A stretch of 64,000 nucleotides of DNA from Planococcus citri (lineage: Eukaryota > Arthropoda > Insecta > Hemiptera > Pseudococcidae): assembly GCF_950023065.1 (NCBI RefSeq), contig NC_088679.1, positions 76,322,001-76,386,000 on the forward strand. The letters run 5' to 3'. A model generated the notes under the pieces. That model saw only the letters and a list, made by a program, of their open reading frames with translations, did not search any database and was not told the origin of the DNA. Positions 1-11,432 of the stretch are shown piece by piece. Each line of letters opens with the position of its first letter. The first letter of the stretch is position 1. A program made the position numbers and the translations under genes.

Positions 1-344
1 TTTTTTCAAGTTCAATTTGATAACTTCATCAAAATGATTACGATTCTAACTGTACGCAGTGTAAGAAAAGGGTCGGGAAGATTCGTTCTTTTGATCGGCG
101 CAATTCCCCATGAACACATTTTTCTAAGTGGCACAATTGCAGGTATGCTCATTTTTTGTGCTCGGCGCAATTCAGGGTATATTTGGCGCAATTGCATGGC
201 AGCCCTGCCAACCTCTCAAGTCAACGGGCAGGCAACTGCCAGCTGCCAAGTGCATCTGCTTGCGCAGCAAACTAGTTAGAGGTGTAAAAGAAGCTCAATT
301 TTGAAAATGGTGGAAATTTAGGAGAGGGTTGAGTGAGTGTAGCA
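1..344. other. Intergenic, no gene seen
   Basis: AT-rich non-coding sequence with a short repeated phrase (ggcgcaatt) near 96, 162 and 184. Short open frames on both strands lack splice context or recognisable motifs. Confidence 0.5.
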
Positions 345-620
345 GAGCGGTATCGAATCATAAGAAAACGACACCAAATTCATCAAAGTAACTTTATTTC
401 AAAAATAAATGGAAATTCAGGAGGGGGCTGAGGGCTCTGGAGGGGCTGTGTGAGTGTAGGAGAAAATTTGACGCCATATTCGTGCTCAGCGGTATCGAAT
501 AATAAGACAATGACACCAACATCATCAAAGTAACTTCATTTCCAAAATAGTAAAAATTATTTGTGCCAGCGGTATCGAATCATGAGAAAACGACACCCTA
601 CTCATTAATAGTCATTTTCC
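345..620. repeat. Three copies of a ~55-bp module
   Basis: The phrase agcggtatcgaatcataaga, followed by aacgacacc and catcaaagtaact, recurs near 345, 487 and 569 with small differences. Spacing is irregular (142 then 82 bp), so this is a decayed local duplication, not a clean satellite. It ends beside a C-rich run near 638-650. The next 700 bp (620-1330) are non-coding and include two copies of an acttgatgcgttttgg-like phrase near 952 and 1112 and a TGACGTCA-like site near 1062. Confidence 0.55.
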
Positions 621-1514
621 CCAAAATTCCCATTTCACCCCCCCCCCCCGGCAAACATTTTCCCAGCTTTTTATATGGCGCACCACCGCAAAAATTTCGA
701 AAAAGGTATGGGGTCAAAAATACGTCCAAAAAAGGTGTTTCTACAATGTACCTCGCAATCTTCATTGTTAAACATCATAAAATAAGTTAAAAAACCGAAA
801 ATGTAATTTTTGACGGGTAAATATGGGATGAGGGGGTTGAAAATTTTTGTGGGGATACCTCCTGAGGATGCACATATACAACATACTATAAAATTTTAAA
901 AATCAGTTCCTATGAGGACAAGCGATTCTACAAGCGTTAAAAAACATTGACTTAATGCGTTTTGGGAAATCAAGCGCATTTCAACATTTTCACAAAAAGC
1001 TGGAAAGAACATGGATAAAATAGGTATTTTAGGTAGGTATGTGTCTCAGATGAGGTGTCATGACGTCACTAACCAAATGGCGCGAAAAAATCAATTTCGA
1101 AAAAAACTGACTTGATGCGTTTTGGAAAACCACGCTTCAAATAACCTATTTTTTGCTAAAATTCCCAAAACTTTATGTTTTTTCCCGGAAGAATTTTCAT
1201 TTTTCAAAATTTTTTTCTATGAATATGGGAAATATTTTGACTCTAAAAAATTCTGTCTCTAAACATCCAGCTCTCGTGATCACTTTTTGTGTTTTTTGAT
1301 AGATTTGAAAATCTTCTCAACGAGGTCTTATCTTCTAGCATCAATATTCAACCTTTTTTTCAACTTGCGGCGAATGGCTCGTTAAAATTTTAATCACTTG
1401 ATATGAATGTTTTATATTTTTAGTTTTCCATGTGTAGACTGTAGATACTCATTGCAAGTTTTGTTTCAGAATCATGTGGAATGAATTTCATTTTTCACTG
1501 GACTTAGGAGCAGA

Positions 1515-1842
1515 ATGAGTATATTTGTCAGAAGTAGACCTAATGTTATCCAAATGACGAATAAATTACATTATTCTATCCAAGTCGGAGTTCCAAGAGC
1601 AACAGACAAATTCAAATTCAATAATTCAAGGTGTACTTTCGAAATACCTAGTCCAGGTACGAAACGTCTATTTTGTAACTGTTTTTTCACTTTTAAAATT
1701 GCAGTGATTCTCAAAATTGCCTCCATTTTATAGGGTGTATTAATTGTGCATTTTTTTTTCAGTCGTAGTTGAACCGCTCGTTGAAGAGTGGATGTTTTGC
1801 CTGAATTTTCTGCAGAATCAAAGTTTACGAGAAATGATTTAG
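1515..1842 (+). CDS. Candidate small two-exon gene, unknown function
   Basis: I do not recognise this protein. A candidate exon (1470-1656) is bounded by a good acceptor (gttttgtttcag) and a donor after CCAG. A second (1763-1935) follows a T-rich acceptor and ends at a donor after ATCAG. Joining them keeps one frame from the ATG at 1515 (exon part 1515-1656, then 1763-1842) to a TAG, giving 73 aa that start MSIFVRSRPNVIQ and end NQSLREMI. A further possible exon (2107-2335) would be 3' UTR. The upstream acceptor implies a non-coding 5' exon not found here. The early stop and lack of known domains make this doubtful: it could be a fragment of a decayed gene or a spliced non-coding RNA. Transcript evidence would decide. 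Confidence 0.22.
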
Positions 1843-2339
1843 TGATGATGATGAATGTTACTTTTGCATCAATATTCTTCTAAGAGCAACTGAAAATTCA
1901 ATGCGAGACCCATTTTGCAACACCAACTGAATCAGGTATGTGCTTTATTACAACAAGTGCTTCGATGTCGTTGGCCTTTTTTTCTAATGCTTTTCTCAAA
2001 GTTGGAAAAAACTTACTTTTTTCATTCTGTCTCAATTTTTTGCCCTTTTTTTTTGGTAGAGTGCTTTTTCCTATTGTAAATATTGTGAAATTTTTTTTCT
2101 TCGCAGACTACAGCATTCAAAATGAATCTTATTCTGCAATTCGGATCAGTGAACTCGGAAACTTCACCGGTTTACTGCTCAACCTCACAATTTCAACATC
2201 AAACCATGGAATGTAGCTATTCGAAGAAATATGTCAAATAAATTTCCTAAACGATCTGTTCAAAGAGGAGTGTTTGCTGAATTGTGTTGACTTTTGGAAT
2301 TTCACACCCTCAAGAACGTAGACTGTGAGTTTCATGTAA

Positions 2340-2964
2340 GACTGCAGTTAATCAATTTTATTGAATAATAGGTATGACTAATTTAATTGTTATTTTGAAA
2401 TAATTTTGATTTTAATTGTTTGAAAAAGTATTCATTAGGTACTCAATAACGCTGAATTTCAGGCTGTTTTGATATTGAATTATGATTATAAATTGTACGT
2501 ACTTACCTGATAATAATTGTTTGTTTTTTATAAAATTTTTCTGGTTCTAGGTATCAATGGGATTTTTGTAGTCGAGTGGAAGTGGTAGCGACGAGTGAAG
2601 TCGACTTTAAAATGTTTTTAAAATACCACTCAATCGTTTTAATTTCAAAGAGACACTCGTAAGATTGAAACGAGGCCTCAGCCTGTGTTATTTTTGTTTT
2701 ACAATGGAGTGAAAATAAATTCTGTATTTTCAATTTTGTGAAACCTGAAATTAATATGTACCTACCTTTCGCAGTATTTGTGATTGACGATTGATTAGTC
2801 AACTAATTATATGTATGTATGTACTTAATCCGGCTGCAAAACACTTTCCATGTAAAAAAACGTTGTAGAAAAAGTTTTATATCTACTACCATTGAACAAA
2901 ATAAAAGTTCACTTCAAAATAATACATAAATATGCATGATCATGATCAATTTTTAAATTTATTC
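2340..2964. other. Intergenic, no gene seen
   Basis: AT-rich sequence with short stop-punctuated frames only. I see no motif, clear repeat or splice-bounded frame. Confidence 0.5.
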
Positions 2965-3262
2965 CTGAAAACTTAAAAACTCATAAAAACAGCGGTAATC
3001 TTCAGGCTGTACGAACTGTTCGGTTTTGACACTCGGAGAATCCGTTTCCGGTGTTGGTTATGCCAAAAAGCTCAAAGTTCCCTCGAAAATGAAGCTTTTT
3101 TCAAAAAAGTTGAACTTTTAGGTACTAGAAAGCTCCATCGAACAAAATAAACGAGCTTGACGTGATCAGCGATGCTTAATTAGTAATAATCGACCCATCG
3201 TACACTCTATTTAGCTTTCATTCGGCCAAAAAGTTGAAGAAAACAAATTTTGAATAAATAAT
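2965..3262. repeat. Divergent copy of the 402-bp satellite
   Basis: Carries the same landmarks as the array at 3758-6104 (aggctgtacgaa, ttccggtgttggtt, aagctcaaagttcc at about 3069, gagcttgacgtgatcagcga) but is more diverged. It is separated from the array by the palindrome at 3263-3757, so that element probably inserted into an older, longer array. Confidence 0.7.
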
Positions 3263-3757
3263 GGAGCGCTTCAGGCGACAGAAAATGGAACTTCTTCTGT
3301 CATCGTCAAAAATAGGTTGTAAATCATCGACCTTTTATTCTCCTCATCTGGACCGCGATTCGAAGGGTTCATTTTGATGCAAACCTCCCAATTTGAGTTT
3401 GTAAAGAATGCCTCTGCGCATTGCGCGAACTCGTCTCTTACCTTACCCCACTTACCAAGCGTACGATCATAATCGCGTGTGGAAGGTGGTTATCTCCTTC
3501 CACACGCGATCATGATGGATTAGGATCATACGTGTGGTTAGTGGGGTAAGGTAAGAGACGAGTTCGCGCAATGCGCAGAGGCATTCTTTACAAACTCAAA
3601 TTGGGAGGTTTGCATCAGATATTTGCTTGAATTCCGATTGGAATCGCTGTCCAGATAGGGAATAAAAGGTCGATGTTGTAAATACGCCTTTCTATATCCC
3701 AAAATCCGGATTACAAAAGAACTTCTCATTTTCACCGCATGCAGCGCTTCATCATAA
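3263..3757. mobile_element. Near-perfect palindrome / foldback element
   Basis: Left arm 3375-3486 and right arm 3496-3617 are reverse complements with few mismatches and a spacer of about 9 nt. Weaker complementarity continues outward: the left phrase near 3329 (atcgaccttttattc) pairs with the right phrase near 3660, and agcgctt-type ends lie near 3265 and 3746. It has no coding capacity. Its RNA would fold into a hairpin of about 110 bp or more. It interrupts the 402-bp satellite. Confidence 0.8.
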
Positions 3758-6104
3758 AATTTATATTTTTGAATTAATTTTGCGAGCTTTAGAGAGCTTT
3801 TTAGGCCGTACGAAGTGTACGAATAAGGGGGTTTTTGGGTACGGCGAATTCGTTTCCGGTGTTGGTTCCACCAAAAAGCTCAAAGTTCCCTCTGAAATGA
3901 AGCTTTTTTTCAAAAATTTTGAACTTTCAGGGAGAATAAAGCTCGATCGACTTAAATAAACGAGCTTGACGTGATCAGCGATGCTTAATTAGTGATAATC
4001 GACTATTCGTACAGGCCATTTGGCTTTTATTTGGCTGAAAAGCTCAATTTTGAAAAAGTACAAATTTTCCAATTTTGATCATTTTCGAGTATAAGAGATT
4101 AAAAAAGAGACCAATTTCATTAGGAAAATATAGAGTATTAGGAGGTTCGATGCTCCTAATACTTGAACTTTCAAATCGATTTTGCAAGCTTTAGAGAGCT
4201 TTTTAGGCTGTACGAATTGCACGATTAGGGGGGTTTTTGGGAACGGCGAATTCATTTCCGGTGTTGGTTCTACCAAAAAGCTCAAAGTTCCTTCTGAAAT
4301 GAAGCTTTTTTTCAAAAAATTTGAACTTTCAGGTAGAAGAAAGCTCGATTGACTGAAATAAACGAGCTTGACGTGATCAGCGATATCGAATTAGTGACAA
4401 TCGACTATTCGTACAGGCCATTTGGCTTTTATTCGGCTGAAAAGCTAAATTTTGAAAAAGTACAAATTTTCCTATTTCGATCATTTTTGAGTATATTAGA
4501 TGCTAAATGAGACCAATTTCATCAGGAGAATATAGGATATTAGGAGGTTCGATACTCCTAATACTTGAACTTTCGAATCGATTTTGCGAGCTTTAGAGAG
4601 CTTTTTAGGCTGTACGAAGTGCACGAATAGGGAGGTTTTTGGGTACGGCGAATTCGTTTCCGGTGTTAGTTCTACCAAAAAGCTCAAAGTTCCTTCTGAA
4701 ATGAAGCTTTTTTTCAAAAAATTTGAACTTTCAGGTGGAAAAAAGCTCGATCGACTGAAATAAACGTGATTTACGTGATCAGCGATGTCGAATTAGTGAC
4801 AATCGACTATTCGTACATGCCATTTGGCTTTTATTCGGCTGAAAAGCTCAATTTTGAAAAAGTACAAATTTTCCAATTTTGATCATTTTTGAGTATAAGA
4901 GATGGTAAATGAGACCAATTTCATTAGGAGAATATAGGATATTAGGAGGTTCGATGCTCCTAATACTTGAACTTTCGAATCGATTTCGCGAGCTTTAGAG
5001 AGCTTTCTAGGCTGTACGAACTGCACGAATAAGGGGGTTTTGGGTACGGCGAATACGTTTCTGGAGTTGGTTCTTCCAAAAAGCTCAAAGTTCCCTCTGA
5101 AATGAAGCTTTTTTTCAAAAAATTTGAACTTTCAGGTAGAATAAAGCTCGATCGACTAAAATAAACCAGCTTGACGTGATCAAGGATGTCGAATTAGTGA
5201 CAATCGACTATTCATACAGGCCATTTAGCTTTTATTCGGCTGAAAAGCTCAATTTTGAAAAAGTACAAATTTTCCAATTTTGATCATTTTTGAGTATATT
5301 AGATGATGAATGAGACCAATTTCATTAGGAAAATATAGAGTATTAGGAGGTTCGACGCTCCTAATACTTGAACTTTCGAATCGATTTTGCAAGCTTTAGA
5401 GAGCTTTTTAGGCTGTACAAAGGGTACAAATAAGGGGGTTTTTAGGTACGACGAATACGTTTCTGGTGTTGGTTCTTCCAAAAAGCTCAAAGTTCCCTCT
5501 GAAATGAAGCTTTTTTTCAAAAAATTTGAACTTTAAGGTAGAATAAAGCTCGATCGACTGAAATAAACGTGATTGACGTGATCAGCGATGTCGAATTAGT
5601 GACAATCGACTATTCGTACAGGCCATTTGGCTTTTATTCGGCTGAAAAGCTCAATTTTGAAAAAGTACAAATTTTCCAATTTTGATCATTTTCGAGTATA
5701 TTAGATGATAAATGAGACCAATTTCTTTAGGAGAATATGGGATATTAGGAGGTTCGCTGCTCCTAATACTTGAACTTTCGAATCGATGTTGCGAGCTTTA
5801 GAGAGCTTTTTAGGCTGTACGAAGTACACGAATAGGGGGGTTTTTGGGTACGACGAATTCATTTCCGGTGTTGTTTCTGCCGAAAAGCTCAAAGTTCCCT
5901 CCGAAATGAAGTTTTTTTTCAAAAAAATTGACCTTTCAGGTAGAATAAAGCTCGTTCGACTGAAATACTCGTGATTGACGTGATCAGCGATGCCGAATTA
6001 GTGACAATCGACTATTCGTACAGGCCATTTGGCTTTTATTCGGCTGAAAAGCTCAATTTTGAAAAAGTACAAATTTTCCAATTTTGTTCATTTTCGAGTA
6101 TTTT
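3758..6104. repeat. 402-bp tandem satellite, six copies
   Basis: The landmark ctcaaagttcc recurs at about 3879, 4281, 4683, 5084, 5486 and 5888, a spacing of 401-402 bp. Each unit also holds a local inverted repeat (taggaggttcgatgctccta), gctttagagagctttttagg and gtacaggccatttggctttt. Recurrent 73-78-residue - strand frames that begin MKKSFISEGTLSF are simply this repeat read once per unit and are not genes. Confidence 0.9.
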
Positions 6105-7940
6105 TTTTTCGTGTTTTAATCCAGTTTTTCACTTAATCGAAGTCGTCGATTACGAATTTGGTGATGTTATCAAGTTTTAATTAGGTTTTACACCAAATCG
6201 ATATTGAAGTCGTATAAATCAATGCACGCAGTTTGTCTTCTTTCTTTTTTAAAGATACCTATTTTCATGTATAAGATAATATCCACTACAAATCAAAAAA
6301 TGGAACATGTTTTATAAAATTACTCTTTTTAAAAGCATAAAATATTTGAATTTTTTTCAAAATACACATACCTAGTACTTACGTACATAACAAACAATAG
6401 TTGGCTATTTATTAAATCACATTTTATGAAATTTAAATTGATTAAGGTGCTAGAAAAATATTTTGATAGGTACATACAAAATTTTAATAGACTCACACAG
6501 CAAGTGAAACATTACAGAAAAAGAATATGAATAATGGTCAAATTGAATCAAAAACAAAAACAAAAAAACAATAAACAAACAAGCAAAACAAAACACCACA
6601 TAATTGTACGAAATATAATTCAACAATTCCAAAAAATTAGTTGATATTCCTGCAAAAAATTGAAGCTTTTTAAAACATTGTACCCACATTTTAAATTATA
6701 GCAGGTACCGCGAACTGATCATTATTTGTAGCAGGTATAAGCATTTGAAAAATGAAGAAAACTGAAACATAATATTAGGTAAGAAAACGAAAATCTATCA
6801 AAAATGTTTAAATTAATCATTCATTAAAAAAAATCTAATCTAAATTTTAAATTCAAACTGATTCAACATTCAAGAACCCACTTACCAATATCACAAATGG
6901 CAGACAAAAATGACAAACACATCCAAAACAGAGCATAAGCGCCAAAATTCGAATACAATGAGGATGACAGAAACCTGGAACAAAAAATAAAAAGTAAGTA
7001 AGTAAGGTATAAAATACCGTGAAAGCCGCTTAATATTATAACGTTTATCCCCAGCTCAATTTAATACCTAACATATAAAGAGGGTAATAACACAAAACCA
7101 ATTGGAACAAAAAGTGAATTTTTTGACTTATCTACATTTTTACATTGTTCATTCGGACGTAGTATTTGAACACATTCTACCTCAAAAAAAGTGTATCAAC
7201 AGTCATTGAATTAAAATTTTGTAAAAATTGCCAGAAAAAGTATTGAAAATAGGTTAAAATAAAACTTCAAAAATGTATTTAAAAAAGTAGGTACGAATTA
7301 AAAATTTTAATCAGAAAAAACTTCTGAAATTTCAGAAAAATTGGGCAAAAACAAGATGGTAAAGTGCCAGAAACATTTAAAAAATACATAAAAACAAAAA
7401 AAAACAATAATAAGTTCAAAATAATAACCAATCACAATAACAGATAGAATTTCATCTACACATCAAGCACATCAGAACTAGTTGGGTAGTTTGAGAGACT
7501 CTGAGATCCTCAGTGTTGACCTCTATAGATGCTCAAACCAGTTTTAGATTTCTCATTGCACAATCTACATATTAACTCACCTAGTTACTGGTAGTCCCCT
7601 GGTACTTAATGTGTAATATTGCTAAATGCACTCAAGATTTTTAATTACATGACCAAGCTTGCCTCCATGCCCCTAACTAAATCAAAAAGGTTCACAATGT
7701 CACAAATTAAGAAGTACTTACATTACACAACAGCTTCATCCTATGGAATTGACCCAACTGCTTCTCCCGCTATAATATGTATGATGCTTGATGCACGCCA
7801 TCGCCAGCCTTTAGTGAAGTTTCCAACCGTGAAAACAGAGTAGGTATTCTTTATTAGCAGATCTGAAAACAACAAGAACTCTGGTAACTTGAAGCAAAGT
7901 AAAGTCTGAAACCATCAAATAAGCTCAAGTAAAATTCACT
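6105..7940. other. Intergenic, no supported gene
   Basis: AT-rich DNA with A-rich tracts and decayed repeats. A 74-residue + frame at 7619-7843 (starts MLNALKIFNYMTK) has no recognised motif and no clear splice context. I see no promoter, RNA gene or inverted repeat. Confidence 0.45.
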
Positions 7941-7952
7941 GATAAATATAGA

Positions 7953-8241
7953 AAAGGACGAAAGGACCGAAAGGAAGAAAGGACAAAAGGATGGAAGGAT
8001 GAATGGACAAAAGGACGAAAGGACAAAAGGACAAAAAGAAGAAAGGATGAAATGATGAAATGACAAAAGGACAAAATGACAAAAGGAGGAAAGGACAAAA
8101 TGACAAAAGGATGAAATGACGAAAGGATGAAAGGATGAAAGGACAAAAGGATGAAAGGACAAAATGACAAAAGGATGAAATGACGAAAGGACAAAATGAC
8201 AAAAGGATGAAATGACAAAAGGACGAAAGGACAAAAGGATG
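7953..8241. repeat. Left half of an 8-bp-unit array
   Basis: Tandem purine-rich units of the type aaaggacg / aaatgaca / aaaggatg. The 8-bp unit lacks stops on the - strand, so all three - frames stay open and spell Ser-Phe-rich nonsense. The same array resumes at 11002 after the inserted element. Confidence 0.9.
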
Positions 8242-8414
8242 CCCAGTTGACCACATGCTAGCAAAAAGCTAGCGTTTTATTCGCGTTTTGATAAGTTGCT
8301 AGCAATTTACTCGCTTTTTGTGGCCAGCAATAATTGTCTCGCTAAAAGTAAGCGATTTTCTTGCAGTTTTTCGCTAGCAAATTCAATTCTAGCAATTTTC
8401 GAGCTGTTTTCCAG

Positions 8415-8780
8415 CGACTCTCAGCTAGCTTTTACTTCAATTTAACTTGCTCGCCTTATGCTAGCGTATTACTGGCGGATACTTGCTCGCAATTCTATGC
8501 TAGGACAGTTCAAGCAATATTCTCGCATATCTCAGCTAGCTTTTACTTCACTTCATACATGCTCGCCTGATGCTAGCGTATCAGTGATGGATACTTGCTT
8601 GCAATTCTATGCCAAGAAAGTTCAAGCAATATTCTCGCATATCTCAGCTAGCTTTTGCCTCACTCTATACCTGCTCGCTTAATGCCAGCGTATCACTGAC
8701 TAATATGTACCTGCTCACAGTTTTATGATAGGAAACTTCAGGTAATATTCTTGCATCTCTGAGCTAGCATTTACTTAGCC
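8415..8780. repeat. ~112-bp direct repeats in left arm
   Basis: The phrase ctcagctagcttttacttc and relatives recur near 8420, 8531, 8643 and about 8759, each followed by tgctcgc, atgctagcgta and gatacttgct. There are four increasingly degenerate copies. They form part of the left arm of the surrounding element. Confidence 0.75.
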
Positions 8781-8996
8781 ATCTGGCTCTAGAAAAATGT
8801 AAGCATATCTCTAGTTTCTGCATCTGGTGACTTGGCGTTTTCTTTGTAGTCAAATGATAGGAACGTGCTACCAGATCTTACGCATTTCTCACCAATAAAC
8901 CTTTTTCTGCGTTATTTATTGTAGCAAAATGCGAGCAAGTATCTTTTCCATCCCTCAGGCGCATACAAAAATCATTAAAAATATTCCTGCATATGA

Positions 8997-10229
8997 CAAT
9001 AGGAGTAATTGCACCCCCCCCCCCCGCCGATCTTCCGGGGCAACTTTTTTCTTTAAGGGGACAGCAAAATTTCATCAAATGGACATGGAAAGCTGTAATT
9101 TACTCTACACTCCAATTTTAACACCTTCTGAAGACGACTTCAGGTGGGTTCAAGTCATTTTAGAGCCTCCAGTAGGCTTTTGAAACTTGAAATTCCCACA
9201 ACATTAATTTATCAATTGGAGTTGGCAAGCTGAAATTTACTTCGCAGGTTTCAAATGGTTTTGAAGCTTCCAGCTACTTTTAGGAAATTCCAATTTTCCA
9301 AAAAACGCCATACAACCTTCGAAAAGTCGCTGGAGGCTCCAAAACGACTTGAAATCCACAAGCAGTCGACTTCGTAGCGTATTAAAATTAGTTTGCAGAA
9401 TAAATTTCGACTCTCCATCTCATTGTCAGTTTAATGAAATTTTGTGAAAATTTAAAGTTTCAAAAATCTGCTGGAGGCTCCAGTAATTTTCAAAAAGGTC
9501 GTTGGATGCTCTTAAAATGACATTAAATCCACCAGAAGTCGTTTTCAGAGGGTGTTAAAATTGGAGTGTAGAGTAAATTTCAGCTTTCCATCTCCATTTG
9601 GCATTTGATGAGATTCTGTGAAAATTTAAAGTTTCAAAAATCTGCTGGAGGCTTCAGGAATTTTCAAAAAGTCGCTGGAGGATCCAAAACGACTTGAAAT
9701 TCACCAATAGTCAACTTCGTAGCGTATTGAAATTAGTTTTCAGAATAAATTTGAGCTTTACAACTTCAATTTGAGTTTCAAAAATCTGCTGGAGGCTCCA
9801 GAACTGCTCAAAACAAGTTAAAACCGTTTCCCATCGATTTGGCATGTCGAAAATAGGGTATATCCCAAATTTCAGGTTTCTTGGTCAATTTGGTAAAATT
9901 TTGATTTTTTCTCACATTTTGGCCAAAATTTGTTTTTTGAAAATTCACCAAAAATCGAAAAAGGTACTTTACCATTTGAAATTTTGACAGGTGATGAATT
10001 TTTGCATGATCTTTCGATCTACGTTTGTAAGGTTTGAAAAATTTCGTGCACGTCCTATGTTGAAACGCAAAATCTGCGATTTCGGCTGACCTTTCAATCA
10101 AAATGGCCGCCATTTTGTAAGTAAGGCCAATTTTTTTCAGCAAGTTTGCTTTAAAATGTTCCTTAGGATGTCCCCTTTAAGGAAAAAGTTGTCCCGGAGG
10201 ATCGGCAGGGGGTGCAATTACTCCCATTG
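8997..10229. mobile_element. Nested 1.23-kb inverted-repeat element
   Basis: The left end (caataggagtaattgcaccc, then ccgccgatcttccgggg and ctttaaggggaca) is the reverse complement of the right end (10164-10229) over about 65 bp. A second inner pair matches 9098-9160 against about 9515-9580 in reverse complement. No coding frame or clear target duplication is seen. It sits inside the 8242-11001 element and lacks that element's GCTAGC motif, so it is probably a later insertion. Confidence 0.78.
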
Positions 10230-10726
10230 CCGTGGACTAAAATGTTGTTCAAATGTTTTTGAAATTTTTCATTTTCATGGTTTGTTTGATATACTTCATT
10301 TTCAAATTTTAAATTTTGACAATTTTTCTATTTAAAAAAAAACTTCATTTTTTATTTAATAAAGAGATTTTTCAACCTAAGCGCTAGCATAATGCTAGCG
10401 AATTGCTAGCGTCGATCTCTCTCATGGTATAGTTTGCTACTCTTAGATAAAGTGTGTCATCAAGTTGAATATAAGCTCAAGGTGGTATCTTGTTGAAAAG
10501 TAAGAAGAGTGACATCACTCTTCTTATACTATCCCAAGATGCTAGCGTTATGCTAGCTCTGAGCTGGGACAGTCGCCTAATTTTTGGAATTTCCTGGAAA
10601 ACTACCACCTGCTTAAGGTAAACACCCAGAATTTTTAAAAATTAACTAATAGTAATTACTTTACTGATCAAAGTTTTTCTATGCTAGCAAAATGCTAGCT
10701 TCTTGCTAGCATAATTTGCGCTAGCA

Positions 10727-10967
10727 AATGGTGCCGGAATATGAGACACTTTTTGCAAAAATTGCTAGCAAATCAGTCGCGATTTAGTCGTATGTACGTA
10801 GCAGAATGCAGAGCAAAGTGCCAACAAAATGCTAGCTTTTTGCTAGCTTTGTGCCGGCTACGTGCTAGCTATTTGTGCGCAATTCTGCTACTCTAATGCG
10901 ACCTAATCGCAACTGATTTGCTAGCATTTTTTTAAAAAAGTGTCTCAAATTCCGGCACCATTTACGC
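10727..10967. repeat. ~240-bp imperfect palindrome in right arm
   Basis: Left arm landmarks (atggtgccggaat, gagacacttttt, ttgctagcaaatcagtcgcg) reappear as reverse complement on the right (cgcaactgatttgctagca, aaaagtgtctc, ttccggcaccat). The apex holds gctagctttttgctagc. It could extrude as a cruciform or act as a subterminal recognition region of the surrounding element. Confidence 0.75.
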
Positions 10968-11001
10968 TAGCACAAAATTTGCTAGCATTTGGTCAACTGG
11001 G

Positions 11002-11432
11002 TGAAAGGATGAAATGACGAAACGAGGAAAGGATGAAATGACAAAATGACAAAAGGACGAAATGACAAAAGGATGAAATGACAAAAGGACAAAATGACAA
11101 AAGGACGAAAGGACAAAAGGACAAAAGGATGAAAGTATGAAAGGACAAAAGGATGAAAGGACAAAATGACGAAAGGACAAAATGATGAAAGGACGAAATG
11201 ACAAAAGGACGAAATGACAAAAGGACGAAAGGACAAAATGATGCAAGGACAAAAGGATGAAAGGACGAAATGAGGAAAGGACAAAATGACAAAATGACAA
11301 AAGGACGAAATGACAAAAGGACGAAATGACAAAAGGACGAAATGACAAAAGGACGAAATGACAAAAGGGCGAAATGACAAAAGGACGAAATGACAAAAGG
11401 ACAAAATGACAAAAGGATGAAAGGATGAAAGG
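11002..11432. repeat. Right half of the 8-bp-unit array
   Basis: Continues the aaaggacg/aaatgaca units of 7953-8241. A homogeneous stretch of a 16-bp dimer (aaaaggacgaaatgac) lies at about 11287-11400. A degenerate version, agacaaaaagacagaaagat, continues to about 11700. Open - frames of up to 250 codons here are low-complexity shadows. Confidence 0.9.

Larger units (their letters stand above)
8242..11001. mobile_element. 2.76-kb GCTAGC-rich inverted-repeat element
   Basis: The left end CCCAGTTGACCACATGCTAG and the right end (reverse complement CCCAGTTGACCAAATGCTAG) form a terminal inverted repeat of about 22 bp with one mismatch. The flanks are ggaTG on the left and TGaaagg on the right; removing the element and one TG restores the 8-bp array, which implies a 2-bp target duplication. 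About 26 GCTAGC palindromes, counted by eye, lie in the arms (8256-8770 and 10380-10990) and essentially none in the core. No transposase frame is visible, so it is non-autonomous. I cannot assign a superfamily. Confidence 0.8.

Noticed and set aside
3538..5974. Repeated 60-78-residue frames (MKKSFISEGTLSF...) as a gene family
   Set aside because: They recur once per 402-bp satellite unit, with no splice sites or promoter.
6361..6480. Telomere-like GGTA/TAGG runs here and elsewhere
   Set aside because: The runs are short, scattered and not the TTAGG insect telomere repeat.
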